From CAISDA01 sp050258555 (GTDB lineage: Bacteria; Bacteroidota; Ignavibacteria; UBA10030; UBA8401), in NCBI GenBank assembly GCA_050258555.1, contig JBLMZA010000141.1, positions 1 through 64,000 on the forward strand: a stretch of DNA of 64,000 nt, given 5' to 3'. The position numbers and the translations under genes are program-made. Below are positions 55,911 through 64,000 of the stretch, in pieces (the first letter of the stretch is position 1; every line of letters starts with the position of its first letter). The notes under the pieces were generated by a model. It did not search any database, was not told where the DNA came from, and worked only from the letters and a program-made list of their open reading frames with translations.

Positions 55911-57926
55911 TTAGACTGCCGAGTGAAACACGGGCACCGCGCCCGAAGTCTCGATGGTTACATCGACTGCAGTGCCTTCGTGCTTCCCGCGGATTGTCCA
56001 GAGCGTGCCCTTCCTGCTCACATCCAATGCGCCATGCGGCGCATCGCCTTTTTGCGCCGTGCAGACGGTGACAAGCTCATGCATCCGGGCCTGGGGCGAT
56101 TCCGCTTCGGCGAAGGGATAGATGCCGAGATCGGACGGGATGTCGAGCGTTCCTGTGCGCACGGCGATCTCCTGCTTCGCATAGACGCGGCCCGTCAGGC
56201 TCACGCCCGGACGGTCTATGCGGAACTGCTCCTTCTCGGCCGAGACCTTTCCGTTTTTGTCGTCGTTGAACACCTGAAACCTCGCCTGCACTTTCGGCGT
56301 GGAGGATTTCATCGCCACCTGATCGACGATGATGAACACGTCGGGCTTCAGGAAGAAGACCGAGCGTACGACACGCTCCACATCATCGTTCACCAGCTGA
56401 TACGCGTCGGTGGCATCGCTTGAAAGCATCATGTGCTTCGGCGAGGCCTCATACGAGAGGATCTTCGCAAACGCCCACGACGCGTTCGTGCCTTCCTTGC
56501 CGTCGTGATACTGGTGGCCCTTGCCGTCGATGAGGACGGCCGTATGGGCTTCGGTCTGGCGCAGCTTCCACAGCGGCACGGTGTATGAATATCCCGCATT
56601 GAAATGGTCGTGCAGGAGCCGCTCGCCATACGCGGTGAAGATCATGCTGTTTCTGTCGGCATGCTCGTGATTGGCCGGCGGACCGCTTCTGAATGCGAGC
56701 ACGGAACCTGCCGGATCCCATCCGCTGCGCGAGACGACGATGTCGTTGTCGAAGCGGACATCCATGAGTTCTCTGCCCGGCTGTTTCGCCTTCAGTGCGG
56801 GATCGAACCAGATGAATCCCGTGTAGTGGCTCGGCTTGCTGATTTTCGTTGCGACATATTGCGCGATCGGATCGCGGTACTGCTGCGCCACCCAGCCCGC
56901 CACCGACACATCTCCCATGCCGTGCGCGTCGCTGAAGTTCACGGCGTCGGCCGGCTCATGGTTGGTCGGCATCGACATCTGCAATCCGTAGCGCGTCGTG
57001 CCGCGGTAATTGATGAGCGAGCGGTCGTCGATGCCCGTCGTCCGGTAGAGCACTTCAAGGAACATCGTCAGATACATCGCCGTGTAGCCCCAGTAGCCGA
57101 CGCCTTCATCGTAGCTTCCGTCCGAGTGGAACATGGGCGCAAACGCCCGGGCGCTCGAGCGGGCCATATCGAGCCACTGTTCGGCCTGCGGATGCTTCCC
57201 GCGCAGATGGCAGGCGGCGATGCCGAGCCCGGAGATCGGAATGACTTTCAGGTTGGTCGCATTCAGAATGATGGGCCAGCGGCTCAGATCGAACCGGAAC
57301 TTGTAATCGGACTCGGGATCGAATCCCCAGCCGCGCACGCGGTCGGGATACTTCATGCCGAAGAGCGTCAGGTAGCACGCCGGCGCTCCCTTCTCGCCGA
57401 TCTGCCGGTCGATCTCGGCGATCGTTGCCGCATCGAGTCCGTCCCTCATCCAGTCACTGGCAAACGACATGGCGACGCACAATTCCGAGGCGCGCTGAAG
57501 GCCGATCGTGTGCTTGCCGCCTTCCATGAAGTAATCCCATTTTTTATACTGAAGAATCTTGTTGATCGCGCGCTTTGCGGTGTCGAGATGCGCGGGATCC
57601 TTCGTGATTGCGTAGACGAACGACGAGCGCTCGAGCATGGTGCGCGCCTTGTTCAGATGCAGCACATGATTGTCGAGCCGCAGCTCTTCATCGAGAAACT
57701 TGTTGTCGGCCGCAAGGTCCGCCTTCAGGTACGAATCCCAGAGCGGGGCAAACCGCGGATGCGATGCGGTCTTTCGGATGCGATGGATGTCGGAAGGATC
57801 GAAGAGAAGTCCGGAATGTTTGACAGCGGGCGCGGCCGATGCCGCATCGGGTGAGACAAGCGAGAGAAACGGCAGGGCAAACACCGATGTCGTTCCTGCC
57901 TGGAGGAATGTTCTGCGTGTAATCAT
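55911..57926 (-). CDS. Tat-exported heparinase II/III-like polysaccharide lyase
   Basis: A 671-residue protein. The N-terminus MITRRTFLQAGTTSVFALPF is a twin-arginine signal peptide. An alpha-helical toroid region (about 40-370) includes YYWG-like tyrosines (EGVGYWGYTAMYL). The Hepar_II_III beta domain (about 400-560) has the characteristic PPANHEHADRNSMIFTAYGE. Such lyases split uronic acid-containing polysaccharides by beta-elimination. Its place at the head of an amide-catabolism operon is odd and may point to an aminated or acylated glycan. An earlier in-frame start lacks a signal peptide; AAAGG lies ten bases before the chosen ATG. Confidence 0.83.
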   Translation of the reverse strand: MITRRTFLQAGTTSVFALPFLSLVSPDAASAAPAVKHSGLLFDPSDIHRIRKTASHPRFAPLWDSYLKADLAADNKFLDEELRLDNHVLHLNKARTMLERSSFVYAITKDPAHLDTAKRAINKILQYKKWDYFMEGGKHTIGLQRASELCVAMSFASDWMRDGLDAATIAEIDRQIGEKGAPACYLTLFGMKYPDRVRGWGFDPESDYKFRFDLSRWPIILNATNLKVIPISGLGIAACHLRGKHPQAEQWLDMARSSARAFAPMFHSDGSYDEGVGYWGYTAMYLTMFLEVLYRTTGIDDRSLINYRGTTRYGLQMSMPTNHEPADAVNFSDAHGMGDVSVAGWVAQQYRDPIAQYVATKISKPSHYTGFIWFDPALKAKQPGRELMDVRFDNDIVVSRSGWDPAGSVLAFRSGPPANHEHADRNSMIFTAYGERLLHDHFNAGYSYTVPLWKLRQTEAHTAVLIDGKGHQYHDGKEGTNASWAFAKILSYEASPKHMMLSSDATDAYQLVNDDVERVVRSVFFLKPDVFIIVDQVAMKSSTPKVQARFQVFNDDKNGKVSAEKEQFRIDRPGVSLTGRVYAKQEIAVRTGTLDIPSDLGIYPFAEAESPQARMHELVTVCTAQKGDAPHGALDVSRKGTLWTIRGKHEGTAVDVTIETSGAVPVFHSAV

Positions 57927-58049
57927 TGCATCGTGCCTTTCAAAAATAAACCGAATGTCGGTACAGTGGCATCCTCCCTGCAGGATCGCCGCCTCTTCGT
58001 TTTCAGTGGTCATTATACCATTCTCTTGGAAGAAATTCCACAGAAAGCG

Positions 58050-58075
58050 CGGGCAGAAATGTTATTTCATGCCCG
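58050..58075 (-). terminator. Strong hairpin between two leftward units, possible terminator
   Basis: The stem CGGGCA/TGCCCG is extended by GAAAT/ATTTC with one bulged A and a GTT loop. It lies 28 bases after the metallo-hydrolase stop. On the minus strand it is followed by GCGCTTTCTG, a weak U-tract. It separates the right-hand genes from the eleven-gene catabolic unit. Confidence 0.4.
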
Positions 58076-58102
58076 AAAGCGGGTTTTAAGACGTGAAACC
58101 GG

Positions 58103-59215
58103 TTAGTTGAGGCCGTCCCACCACCGGCCTTTGGACGGGGCTTCATCGAGCTTCACCGGCTGACCAATCATGGGAGTGTGGACGGGTATCCGCATCCGCC
58201 GCGCTTCGTTCGTTACGCGGATGATCGGATCGTCCCAGGCATGAAGCGAGAGGACGAACTTTCCCCAGTGGACGGGGATGAATGCTTTCGCACGGAGGTC
58301 CGCAGCCGCCTTGGCGGTCTCTTCGGGACTCATGTGGATGTATTTCCAATGTTCATTATACTGCCCGCATTCCACCAGGGCCATATCGAAGGGACCGAAC
58401 CGGGCCCCGATCTCCGTGAAATGGGGCCCGTACCCGCCGTCTCCGCTCACGAAGACCGCGCGATGTGGCGTCTTCACGACCATCGAAGTCCACAATGTAT
58501 TGTTGCGCACGATGCTGCGTCCCGAAAAATGACGCGCCGGTGTGAGTGTAATCGTGACGCCGTCTTCGAAGACAACTGTTTCGTTCCAGTCGCGCTCGAT
58601 GATGCGCGCGGGGTCGAATCCCCATGCTTCAAGATGCGATCCGACGCCGAGCCCGGTGACGACGCGCCTGATCTTCGGCTTGAGCGCGGTCACGGTTTCG
58701 TAATCAAGATGGTCCCAATGGTCGTGTGTGATCAGCAGGTAATCGATCTCCGGAATTTCGGAAGGCGCGTACACATCGGTGCCCGCAAAGCTGCTTCCGG
58801 TCATCGGCAGAGGCGAGGCATTGCCCGAGAGCACGGGATCGACAAGAAACCGCTTCCCGTCGATCTGCATGAAATATGACGAGTGGCCGAACCAAACGAT
58901 GACATCGTCGTGCGCAGGCAGCGAGAAGAGATCGACCTTCTGCGAGGGCATCGTCGAAACAGGAGTGCTTCTCGGACTTTTCCTGAACATGAAATCGCGG
59001 AGCGCTCCCATGTATCCCCCGTTCTCCGTCATCATGGGCGTGGACAGCTGGTTTTGAAAACTGCCGTTTCGATAGTTGGGTGACTGCTCGATCCGTTTCA
59101 GCCGTTCGCCCGATGGCCGTCTGCCGAATTTTTCCTGTTGCAGAAACACGCCGCCGGCGGTGATGAATGCGGCGAGAAGAAACAATGATATCATCAACAG
59201 CTTTCTGATTTTCAT
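58103..59215 (-). CDS. Metallo-beta-lactamase-fold hydrolase, membrane-anchored (UlaG/NAPE-PLD-like)
   Basis: A 370-residue protein with one N-terminal membrane anchor (KLLMISLFLLAAFITAGGVF). The MBL fold has VIVWFGHSSYFMQIDGKRFL, the metal motif LITHDHWDHLDYETV, ITLTPARHFSGRS, FVSGDGGYGPHF and PVHWGKF. This pattern matches the L-ascorbate lactonase/N-acyl phosphatidylethanolamine phospholipase D-like branch. The ATG of MKIRKLLMIS is chosen over a GTG seven codons upstream; neither has a good ribosome site. It follows the SDR gene by 29 bases. Confidence 0.86.
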   Translation of the reverse strand: MKIRKLLMISLFLLAAFITAGGVFLQQEKFGRRPSGERLKRIEQSPNYRNGSFQNQLSTPMMTENGGYMGALRDFMFRKSPRSTPVSTMPSQKVDLFSLPAHDDVIVWFGHSSYFMQIDGKRFLVDPVLSGNASPLPMTGSSFAGTDVYAPSEIPEIDYLLITHDHWDHLDYETVTALKPKIRRVVTGLGVGSHLEAWGFDPARIIERDWNETVVFEDGVTITLTPARHFSGRSIVRNNTLWTSMVVKTPHRAVFVSGDGGYGPHFTEIGARFGPFDMALVECGQYNEHWKYIHMSPEETAKAAADLRAKAFIPVHWGKFVLSLHAWDDPIIRVTNEARRMRIPVHTPMIGQPVKLDEAPSKGRWWDGLN

Positions 59216-59244
59216 GGAATGATGGAAAAGCCGCACTGGTGCGT

Positions 59245-59943
59245 TCAGATGAGCCGGGCGCCGCCGTCGATCACGGAAATCGTGCCGGTGACGTAAGGAT
59301 TCGTCATCAGTGAGAGATACGCCATCGCCACTTCGGGCAGGGATGCGATGCGGCCGAGTGGAAAGGATTCGGCGTATTGTTTCATCTCGTCCGATTTCGG
59401 CTCGACGTATCCGGGACTGACCGTGTTGACGCGGATCGGCGCGAGTTCGAATGCGAGCGCGCGGCAGAATGTTTCAATGGCGCCGCTCAAGAGCTCGTAT
59501 GTCGATGATTCCTTGTAAATTTTCTCGCCGGCGATGCCGCTCGTGAGCACGATGCTCGCCGCCGGGGACAGCTGTCCGAGCGCGGCCTGTATGAGAGCGT
59601 AGGGTCCCCAGAATTTCGATTCGAAGGCGAACTTCACATCGGCGACGGAAATATCACGGAAGTGCGCCGACTTTGCCACGGCGCGCACCGTGAAGACGAG
59701 ATGATCGATCACCCCGGCTTTCTTTAGCAGTCCTTCGTATTCCTCCGGCTTTGTAATATCCAGCGAATACGTTTCGACTGCGCCTCCCACGGCTTTCGAC
59801 AGCGCGACGGATTCCGCACCGGCCGAACGCGAAGCGATCACGATGCGCGCCCCCTCCCTCCATGCCTGCTTCGCCACCTCGAGCCCGATACCCGAACTGC
59901 CGCCGACGACGACCACGGTTGTATTCTTCAGTGCATTATTCAT
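59245..59943 (-). CDS. SDR-family protein with altered active site
   Basis: A 232-residue Rossmann-fold short-chain dehydrogenase. The cofactor site is VVVVGGSSGIGLEVAKQA, and the C-terminus has RVNTVSPGYVEP and TGTISVIDGGARLI. The active-site segment is SIVLTSGIAGEKIYKESSTY followed by ELLS. Counting from that tyrosine, the YxxxK lysine is replaced by serine, so ordinary oxidoreductase catalysis is doubtful unless another lysine serves. Start MNNALKNTTV avoids overlap with the upstream membrane protein gene. Confidence 0.85.
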   Translation of the reverse strand: MNNALKNTTVVVVGGSSGIGLEVAKQAWREGARIVIASRSAGAESVALSKAVGGAVETYSLDITKPEEYEGLLKKAGVIDHLVFTVRAVAKSAHFRDISVADVKFAFESKFWGPYALIQAALGQLSPAASIVLTSGIAGEKIYKESSTYELLSGAIETFCRALAFELAPIRVNTVSPGYVEPKSDEMKQYAESFPLGRIASLPEVAMAYLSLMTNPYVTGTISVIDGGARLI

Positions 59944-60026
59944 GTGATTGCCCCACGCGCTACACGATGCCGCCTGCTCTTTTCGTCCATGAACAGCGTC
60001 TTCGACACCAGAGTTTCCCCCGGCAT

Positions 60027-60386
60027 TCAATCATCCCAGCTGCCGATCGAAAGGCGCAGTGCGCCGCAATAGAGGTAGAATGTGCCGAGCGGAATCAGCC
60101 AAAGGATGAACGCATATTTCGCCGAAGCACCCAGCAATGCGATGACAAAAGGAATGACCACAACCATGAAAAATGAAACGATCCATCCCCAGCGCCGCTC
60201 ATGCCACAGCACCGAAAGCATGAAGGGAGTGAACACGACGGCTGCGACGGCGGCAACTATGATCGTCACTTTCCATAGCGTCTGCAGCAGGATGAGCACC
60301 GATGTGGAAAGTTCGTAGTCGAGCCATTGCTGAAGCCGCATGACGCGTCGGCGGGGCATGATCCTGATTTCAGTCTCCGGTATCAT
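60027..60386 (-). CDS. Small membrane protein of unknown function
   Basis: A 119-residue protein with a charged start (MPRRRVMRLQQWLDYELS) and about three hydrophobic segments (VTIIVAAVAAVVFTPFMLSV, IVSFFMVVVIPFVIALLGAS, FILWLIPLGTFYLYCGAL). GAGGA lies seven bases upstream of its ATG. I recognise no family. It sits between a histidine kinase and the SDR gene, all leftward. Confidence 0.6.
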   Translation of the reverse strand: MIPETEIRIMPRRRVMRLQQWLDYELSTSVLILLQTLWKVTIIVAAVAAVVFTPFMLSVLWHERRWGWIVSFFMVVVIPFVIALLGASAKYAFILWLIPLGTFYLYCGALRLSIGSWDD

Positions 60387-60430
60387 GGACAGTCCTCTTT
60401 TGCATCCTGAAAATGTTCCACGCGCAATAC

Positions 60431-61432
60431 TCAGTTCTCGAGCGGAAGAGTGAAAGAAAACGTGCTTCCTTTTCCGAATTCGGTTTCGACGCCGACATCT
60501 CCCCCGTGCTCCACGACGATCTTGCGCACAATCCCGAGACCGAGGCCGGTGCTCACTTCTCCGGCCGTCGGGCGGACAGACGTGCGCGAATATTCACCGA
60601 AGAGATTGGGCACTTCCTTTTCGGGTATGCCCTGCCCCTGGTCCGCCACTTCAATCTTCAACTCCTTCATCATCCGCCGCGCACGCACGGTGACATGCGT
60701 CGAGGGATGCGAGTATTTGATGGCGTTGCTGATGAAATTATCGAGCGCCTGCCGCAGCCGCCGGATATCGCCGAAGACCGAGACGTTCTCGGCGTCATCC
60801 TCAATATCCATCGCAAGCGTGATATTCTTCGACTTCGCCACAAGCCGGTGCGCCTTCACCGCTTCATCGATCATGCCGGCCGCGCGGAAGGGCGCCTTGT
60901 TCAGCCGGATCTTGCCGGTCTCGATGGCGTTCGTATCGAACACGTCGTTGATCAGCAGCACGGCCGACTCTCCGGCGCTGATGATGTATTCCACCACGTC
61001 GCGCTGTTCGGCCAGACGTCTGATCTCGTCATCCTCGCGAAGGATCGTCGCAAAGCCCGAGATCGCGGCGATGGGATTCTTCAGCTCATGCATCGTCTTC
61101 AGCTGCACTTCCCTGATCTGCAATTCGCGCTCTTTCAGCGCGCGCTCGCGCTCGCTTTCAAGCAGCTTCGTGCGCGTCTCGATCACCTTCACGAGCGTCA
61201 GCGACAGCAGCCACATGAACGGAAGCGCATCGAACATTTCGACGACATCCCAGAGTGTGACGGTCGAATGGCCCGCCGCAACAAAAAAGCGGATCATCGT
61301 CATGAAGAGGTACAGATAGATGATGTACCCTGAAATCACAGCGGGGTACTTGATGGGCAGGCCGCGTATCGATGTCAACAACGATCTGAATGTTCCGGTG
61401 GTGTTCGGCGAGTCGCCTGAAGATGGCATCAT
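60431..61432 (-). CDS. Membrane sensor histidine kinase
   Basis: A 333-residue kinase with two N-terminal membrane segments (about 28-48 and 62-85) and a short coiled coil. The HisKA box QLKTMHELKNPIAAISGF carries the histidine near 117. The HATPase domain has LDNFISNAIKYSHPSTHV, VADQGQGIPEKEV and TGLGLGIVRKIVVEHGG. No PAS or other sensor domain is present and no response regulator is adjacent, so it is an orphan in this window. Confidence 0.88.
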   Translation of the reverse strand: MMPSSGDSPNTTGTFRSLLTSIRGLPIKYPAVISGYIIYLYLFMTMIRFFVAAGHSTVTLWDVVEMFDALPFMWLLSLTLVKVIETRTKLLESERERALKERELQIREVQLKTMHELKNPIAAISGFATILREDDEIRRLAEQRDVVEYIISAGESAVLLINDVFDTNAIETGKIRLNKAPFRAAGMIDEAVKAHRLVAKSKNITLAMDIEDDAENVSVFGDIRRLRQALDNFISNAIKYSHPSTHVTVRARRMMKELKIEVADQGQGIPEKEVPNLFGEYSRTSVRPTAGEVSTGLGLGIVRKIVVEHGGDVGVETEFGKGSTFSFTLPLEN

Positions 61433-61502
61433 GGGTATCCGTTTCAGCAGGTGAGCGATTACTGAGTGTAATACATATTGACGTGAAATGCCACACCAAA
61501 GT

Positions 61503-62261
61503 TCATCCGCCGATTTTTGAAAGCATGAACGCCGCCAGGAATCCGATCACCGTGATCAGTCCCGCAAAATTATGCGTTTCCTTGAACGCCTCCGGGATCA
61601 TCGTATCGACCAGCATCGAGAGGATCGCGCCGGCTGCAATGGCGGTGGTCGAGGCGATGACATCGGGGGAATAATTGCGGAAGAGCACGAAGCCGATGAG
61701 CGATGCGACGCCGGAGAGCAGGGCGATGCCGCCCCAGATGCCGAAGATGTATTCTTTCGAGCGCTGCGCCTGCTTCATGCCCGCCGAGCTCGAAAGCCCC
61801 TCGGGAATGTTCGAAAGAAAAATCGCGACGACGGTGATGACGCTCACCGCCCCGCCGTGGATCATGCTCACGCCGATCACGATCGATTCGGGAATGCCGT
61901 CCAGAAGCGATCCCACGGCGATCGCCATGCCGCTGCCGCTTTCATCCTCTTCTTTTGCCTGCTTTTCATCCGAACGCTTGCGGTGCTTTGCTCCCTTGCG
62001 GGCAAGATACCAGTTTGCGGCGGTATAGACGACGGCGCCGGACACGAATCCGATCGCGGTCGAATCGAATCCGCCCTGTTTATAGGCTTCATCCATCAGC
62101 TCGAATGCGAGCGCGGAAATCAGCACGCCGCTGCCGAATGCCATCACGGCGGCGATGAGCCGCGGAGGAACCTTGAAGAAATACGCGATTGCGGCCCCGA
62201 TCAGAAGGGCCGAGCCCGCCAAGAGCCCCCAGAACCCGGCTTCCACCCACATGGGAAACAT
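61503..62261 (-). CDS. ZIP-family metal transporter
   Basis: A 252-residue membrane protein with about eight helices. Metal-site helices show GSLLDGIPESIVIGVSM and AIFLSNIPEGLSSSAGMKQ, the ZIP hallmarks. The loop KHRKRSDEKQAKEEDESGSG is charged, not histidine-rich as in many zinc importers. It likely moves zinc or another divalent metal into the cytosol. A strong AGGAG site precedes the start. It stands divergent from the sensor gene at the right edge. Confidence 0.88.
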   Translation of the reverse strand: MFPMWVEAGFWGLLAGSALLIGAAIAYFFKVPPRLIAAVMAFGSGVLISALAFELMDEAYKQGGFDSTAIGFVSGAVVYTAANWYLARKGAKHRKRSDEKQAKEEDESGSGMAIAVGSLLDGIPESIVIGVSMIHGGAVSVITVVAIFLSNIPEGLSSSAGMKQAQRSKEYIFGIWGGIALLSGVASLIGFVLFRNYSPDVIASTTAIAAGAILSMLVDTMIPEAFKETHNFAGLITVIGFLAAFMLSKIGG

Positions 62262-62424
62262 ATGCCTCTCCTTTCCTGCATCAGGTGATCATATCATCCC
62301 ATTAAACACGAGTTACATGCGGGAGTTTCCTTCCATTTTAAATCGATTTTTCCCATATTGCGCAAGCAATGCAGGATCGCTCCGTCTCCCGTGCGCACGG
62401 ATGTTTGCAGAAATGAGGCCTTCC

Positions 62425-64000
62425 ATGAAGAGCATTCTCATTTTCCTGTCCCATGCATCGATCGCCCTCTTTTGCGTGGCCGGCATCTATCAGGCACACG
62501 AAAAAGCCGCACTGCCCGCACGCTTCGCGGTCGGCCTGTTTGTTTCGGAAACGGTGGATGGAGCGACGTTCCTTTCGCCCGGCGATACCGTGCAGACCGT
62601 CAACGGGCAACGCGTTTCATCTGCCGACGAGGTGGAGTTTCTTCTGGATGCGATGACGATCGGAGAACCAGTCACGCTTACAGTGGAACGCCGTGATGCC
62701 ATCGTCACCGGCCGCGAACAGCTCGTCCCCTTCTTTTCCCTCCGCTATCTCGTCATACAGACCGTCGTCACTGCGGTCTTTATTTTCCTTGCGCTGTTCG
62801 TCGCCTCCAGACGGAAGCATGACGCCGCCGCACAGGTGTTTCAATGGGTCCTGCTTTTCACCGCACTCATCATCGCCACCACCTGGGGCAATTTCACGCG
62901 CCTTCCGTACGGCGCGGGCTATCTGCTGCGCGCGGTCTTCACCATCGCCTATGCCGGGGCGGGCGTGCTCTTCCTCCACTTCACGCTCGTTTTCCCATCC
63001 CAGACGTTCAGTCGCAGACGCAGAGCCGTCTACGGTCTCTATGCCGCAGCAGGCGCGCTTGCGCTCGTCTCCATATTCTTTTTCCTCCGCGCGGCGCCGG
63101 CAGCGGACCTCGCATGGTTCCGCGTGTATAACGGATCGTTCAACGCGATACGCATCGTTCTCGTCCTCTGCGTGATCGTCGGACTTGCAATGATCGTGCG
63201 CTCCTATCTTGGCGCTCGCGAAGAATCGGAACGCAGAAAACTGCGATGGATTCTGCTCGGACTCTTCGTCGGACCGTTTGTCTTCGTCGCCTTCTGGATC
63301 GTTCCCCAGGTGATCCGCTCCCGCGGCCTGGTCGATGAGGAAATTATCCTCCTTGCGATGCTGTCCGTTCCGGTCACATTCTCGATTGCAATCGTGAAAT
63401 ACCATGTCCTGAATATCGACCGGCTGTTCAACCGGACGACGGTCTATGCGCTCGTCTTCGCACTCGTGCTTGCGATCTACGCGGCCATCGTCGGCGCAGC
63501 TTCCTTCGTCATCGGATCGCTCACGGTGTCCTCCTCGCTTGCCGTTTCCACCGTTGCCGCCGTCACGATCGCCGTACTTTTTCAGCCGATCAGGACACGC
63601 ACGCAGAAGTTCGTCGACCGCGTGTTTTTCAATGTGCGCTATAATTACCGCGAGGCCGAAAACGAGTTCATGGAGACCATTCAGGCGTGTTATGACGAGC
63701 GGACACTGCGCGCCGCACTGGTCGATGCGGCATCAGGTGTCATCCCCAACCTCTCGACGCGCGTCGTTTGGCGGCGGGAGCATGCGATGGCCGAATCGAT
63801 CGCCGCACTCCTCAGCAGCCGCAGCGAACCACTCGGCCGCACGGGCGACATCGAACCCGGCGCGCGGTTCATCGCGGTGAGCGAGCGCATGATGGAGAAG
63901 GATGACGCCGCGGTGTTTCGCATTTGGTCCGATGTGAACGGCCTGTGGGGGGCGCTCGTGATGGGAAAGAAACGATCGGGATTCCGGTACACTCTCGAAG
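62425..64000 (+). CDS. PDZ-domain multi-TM sensor protein, cut by the window edge
   Basis: An open frame of at least 525 residues runs off the right end with no stop. A hydrophobic N-terminus (MKSILIFLSHASIALFCVAG) leads into a PDZ-like domain (about 35-90, LSPGDTVQTVNGQRVSSADE). About eight TM helices follow (RYLVIQTVVTAVFIFLALFV to VAAVTIAVLFQPIRTRTQKF). After VDRVFFNVRYNYREAENEF a cytosolic region looks like the start of a GAF domain. This layout is common in sensor kinases and SpoIIE-type phosphatases whose output domain comes last. GAGG lies six bases before the ATG. Confidence 0.78.
   Translation, partial: MKSILIFLSHASIALFCVAGIYQAHEKAALPARFAVGLFVSETVDGATFLSPGDTVQTVNGQRVSSADEVEFLLDAMTIGEPVTLTVERRDAIVTGREQLVPFFSLRYLVIQTVVTAVFIFLALFVASRRKHDAAAQVFQWVLLFTALIIATTWGNFTRLPYGAGYLLRAVFTIAYAGAGVLFLHFTLVFPSQTFSRRRRAVYGLYAAAGALALVSIFFFLRAAPAADLAWFRVYNGSFNAIRIVLVLCVIVGLAMIVRSYLGAREESERRKLRWILLGLFVGPFVFVAFWIVPQVIRSRGLVDEEIILLAMLSVPVTFSIAIVKYHVLNIDRLFNRTTVYALVFALVLAIYAAIVGAASFVIGSLTVSSSLAVSTVAAVTIAVLFQPIRTRTQKFVDRVFFNVRYNYREAENEFMETIQACYDERTLRAALVDAASGVIPNLSTRVVWRREHAMAESIAALLSSRSEPLGRTGDIEPGARFIAVSERMMEKDDAAVFRIWSDVNGLWGALVMGKKRSGFRYTLE

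Noticed and set aside
57941..57948. TATTTTTG promoter box before the lyase gene
   Set aside because: A full match to the -7 element, but it lies only 15 bases from the start codon, would cut off the ribosome site and has no TTG at 19-21 bases.
1..64000. CRISPR array, insertion sequence or transposase
   Set aside because: No regularly spaced direct repeats, terminal inverted repeats or transposase/integrase motifs were found.

Overview
The window looks like a stretch of a GC-rich chromosome from the Bacteroidota/Ignavibacteriota/Kapabacteria side of the FCB group. Three large secreted proteins end in a type IX secretion (Por) sorting domain of the YPNPFNPSTTI kind. There is also a TonB-dependent receptor with a CarboxypepD_reg domain, a BACON domain, a PafA-type phosphatase and at least one promoter of the Bacteroidota form (TTG-N20-TAnnTTTG). 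Unlike many Bacteroidota, many genes carry a recognisable Shine-Dalgarno sequence. The exact phylum is inference. No insertion sequence, CRISPR array, rRNA or intact tRNA was seen.

Layout. Positions 1-357 are AT-rich, without a credible gene, and end in the 3' half of a tRNA-Val, possibly the scar of an integrated element. Positions 358-9383 hold a giant GLUG-repeat T9SS protein and a membrane hybrid histidine kinase. Positions 9431-17841 read leftward through a U32/RlhA-like protein, RtcB RNA ligase with archease, a PafA-like phosphatase, a Gdx/SugE exporter and a CotH/lamin-tail T9SS protein. A short rightward pair (GNAT acetyltransferase, serine hydrolase) faces a TonB receptor plus lipoprotein pair and an asparagine synthetase. 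proB-proA follow on the plus strand. Positions 27739-40830 carry a NarL-type two-component pair with its own promoter, LrgAB, a NAGPA-type glycosidase, a glycosyltransferase, a chemoreceptor, two small accessory genes and a periplasmic propeller sensor without a kinase domain. Positions 40992-44069 hold a UvrD-like helicase broken by one in-frame UGA, a DinB protein and an unknown protein.

The most interesting region is 45180-57926, an eleven-gene leftward unit with overlaps or very short gaps. It encodes a Tat-exported heparinase II/III-like lyase, a class III aminotransferase, a duplicated amidohydrolase, a sodium/solute symporter, a carbon-nitrogen hydrolase, a fumarylacetoacetate hydrolase-family enzyme, a MenC/N-acylamino acid racemase-like enolase, a PreA-like flavoprotein with a separate ferredoxin, a cyclase-family hydrolase and an M20 amidohydrolase. 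Together they read as uptake and stepwise breakdown of an N-acylated or cyclic-amide compound. I do not recognise the pathway.

The right end (58103-64000) has a metallo-beta-lactamase-fold hydrolase, an SDR protein lacking the usual catalytic lysine, a small membrane protein, a histidine kinase, a ZIP transporter, and on the plus strand a PDZ-plus-multi-TM sensor cut by the window edge. Nearly all genes lie on the minus strand, and many long plus-strand reading frames are antisense shadows.
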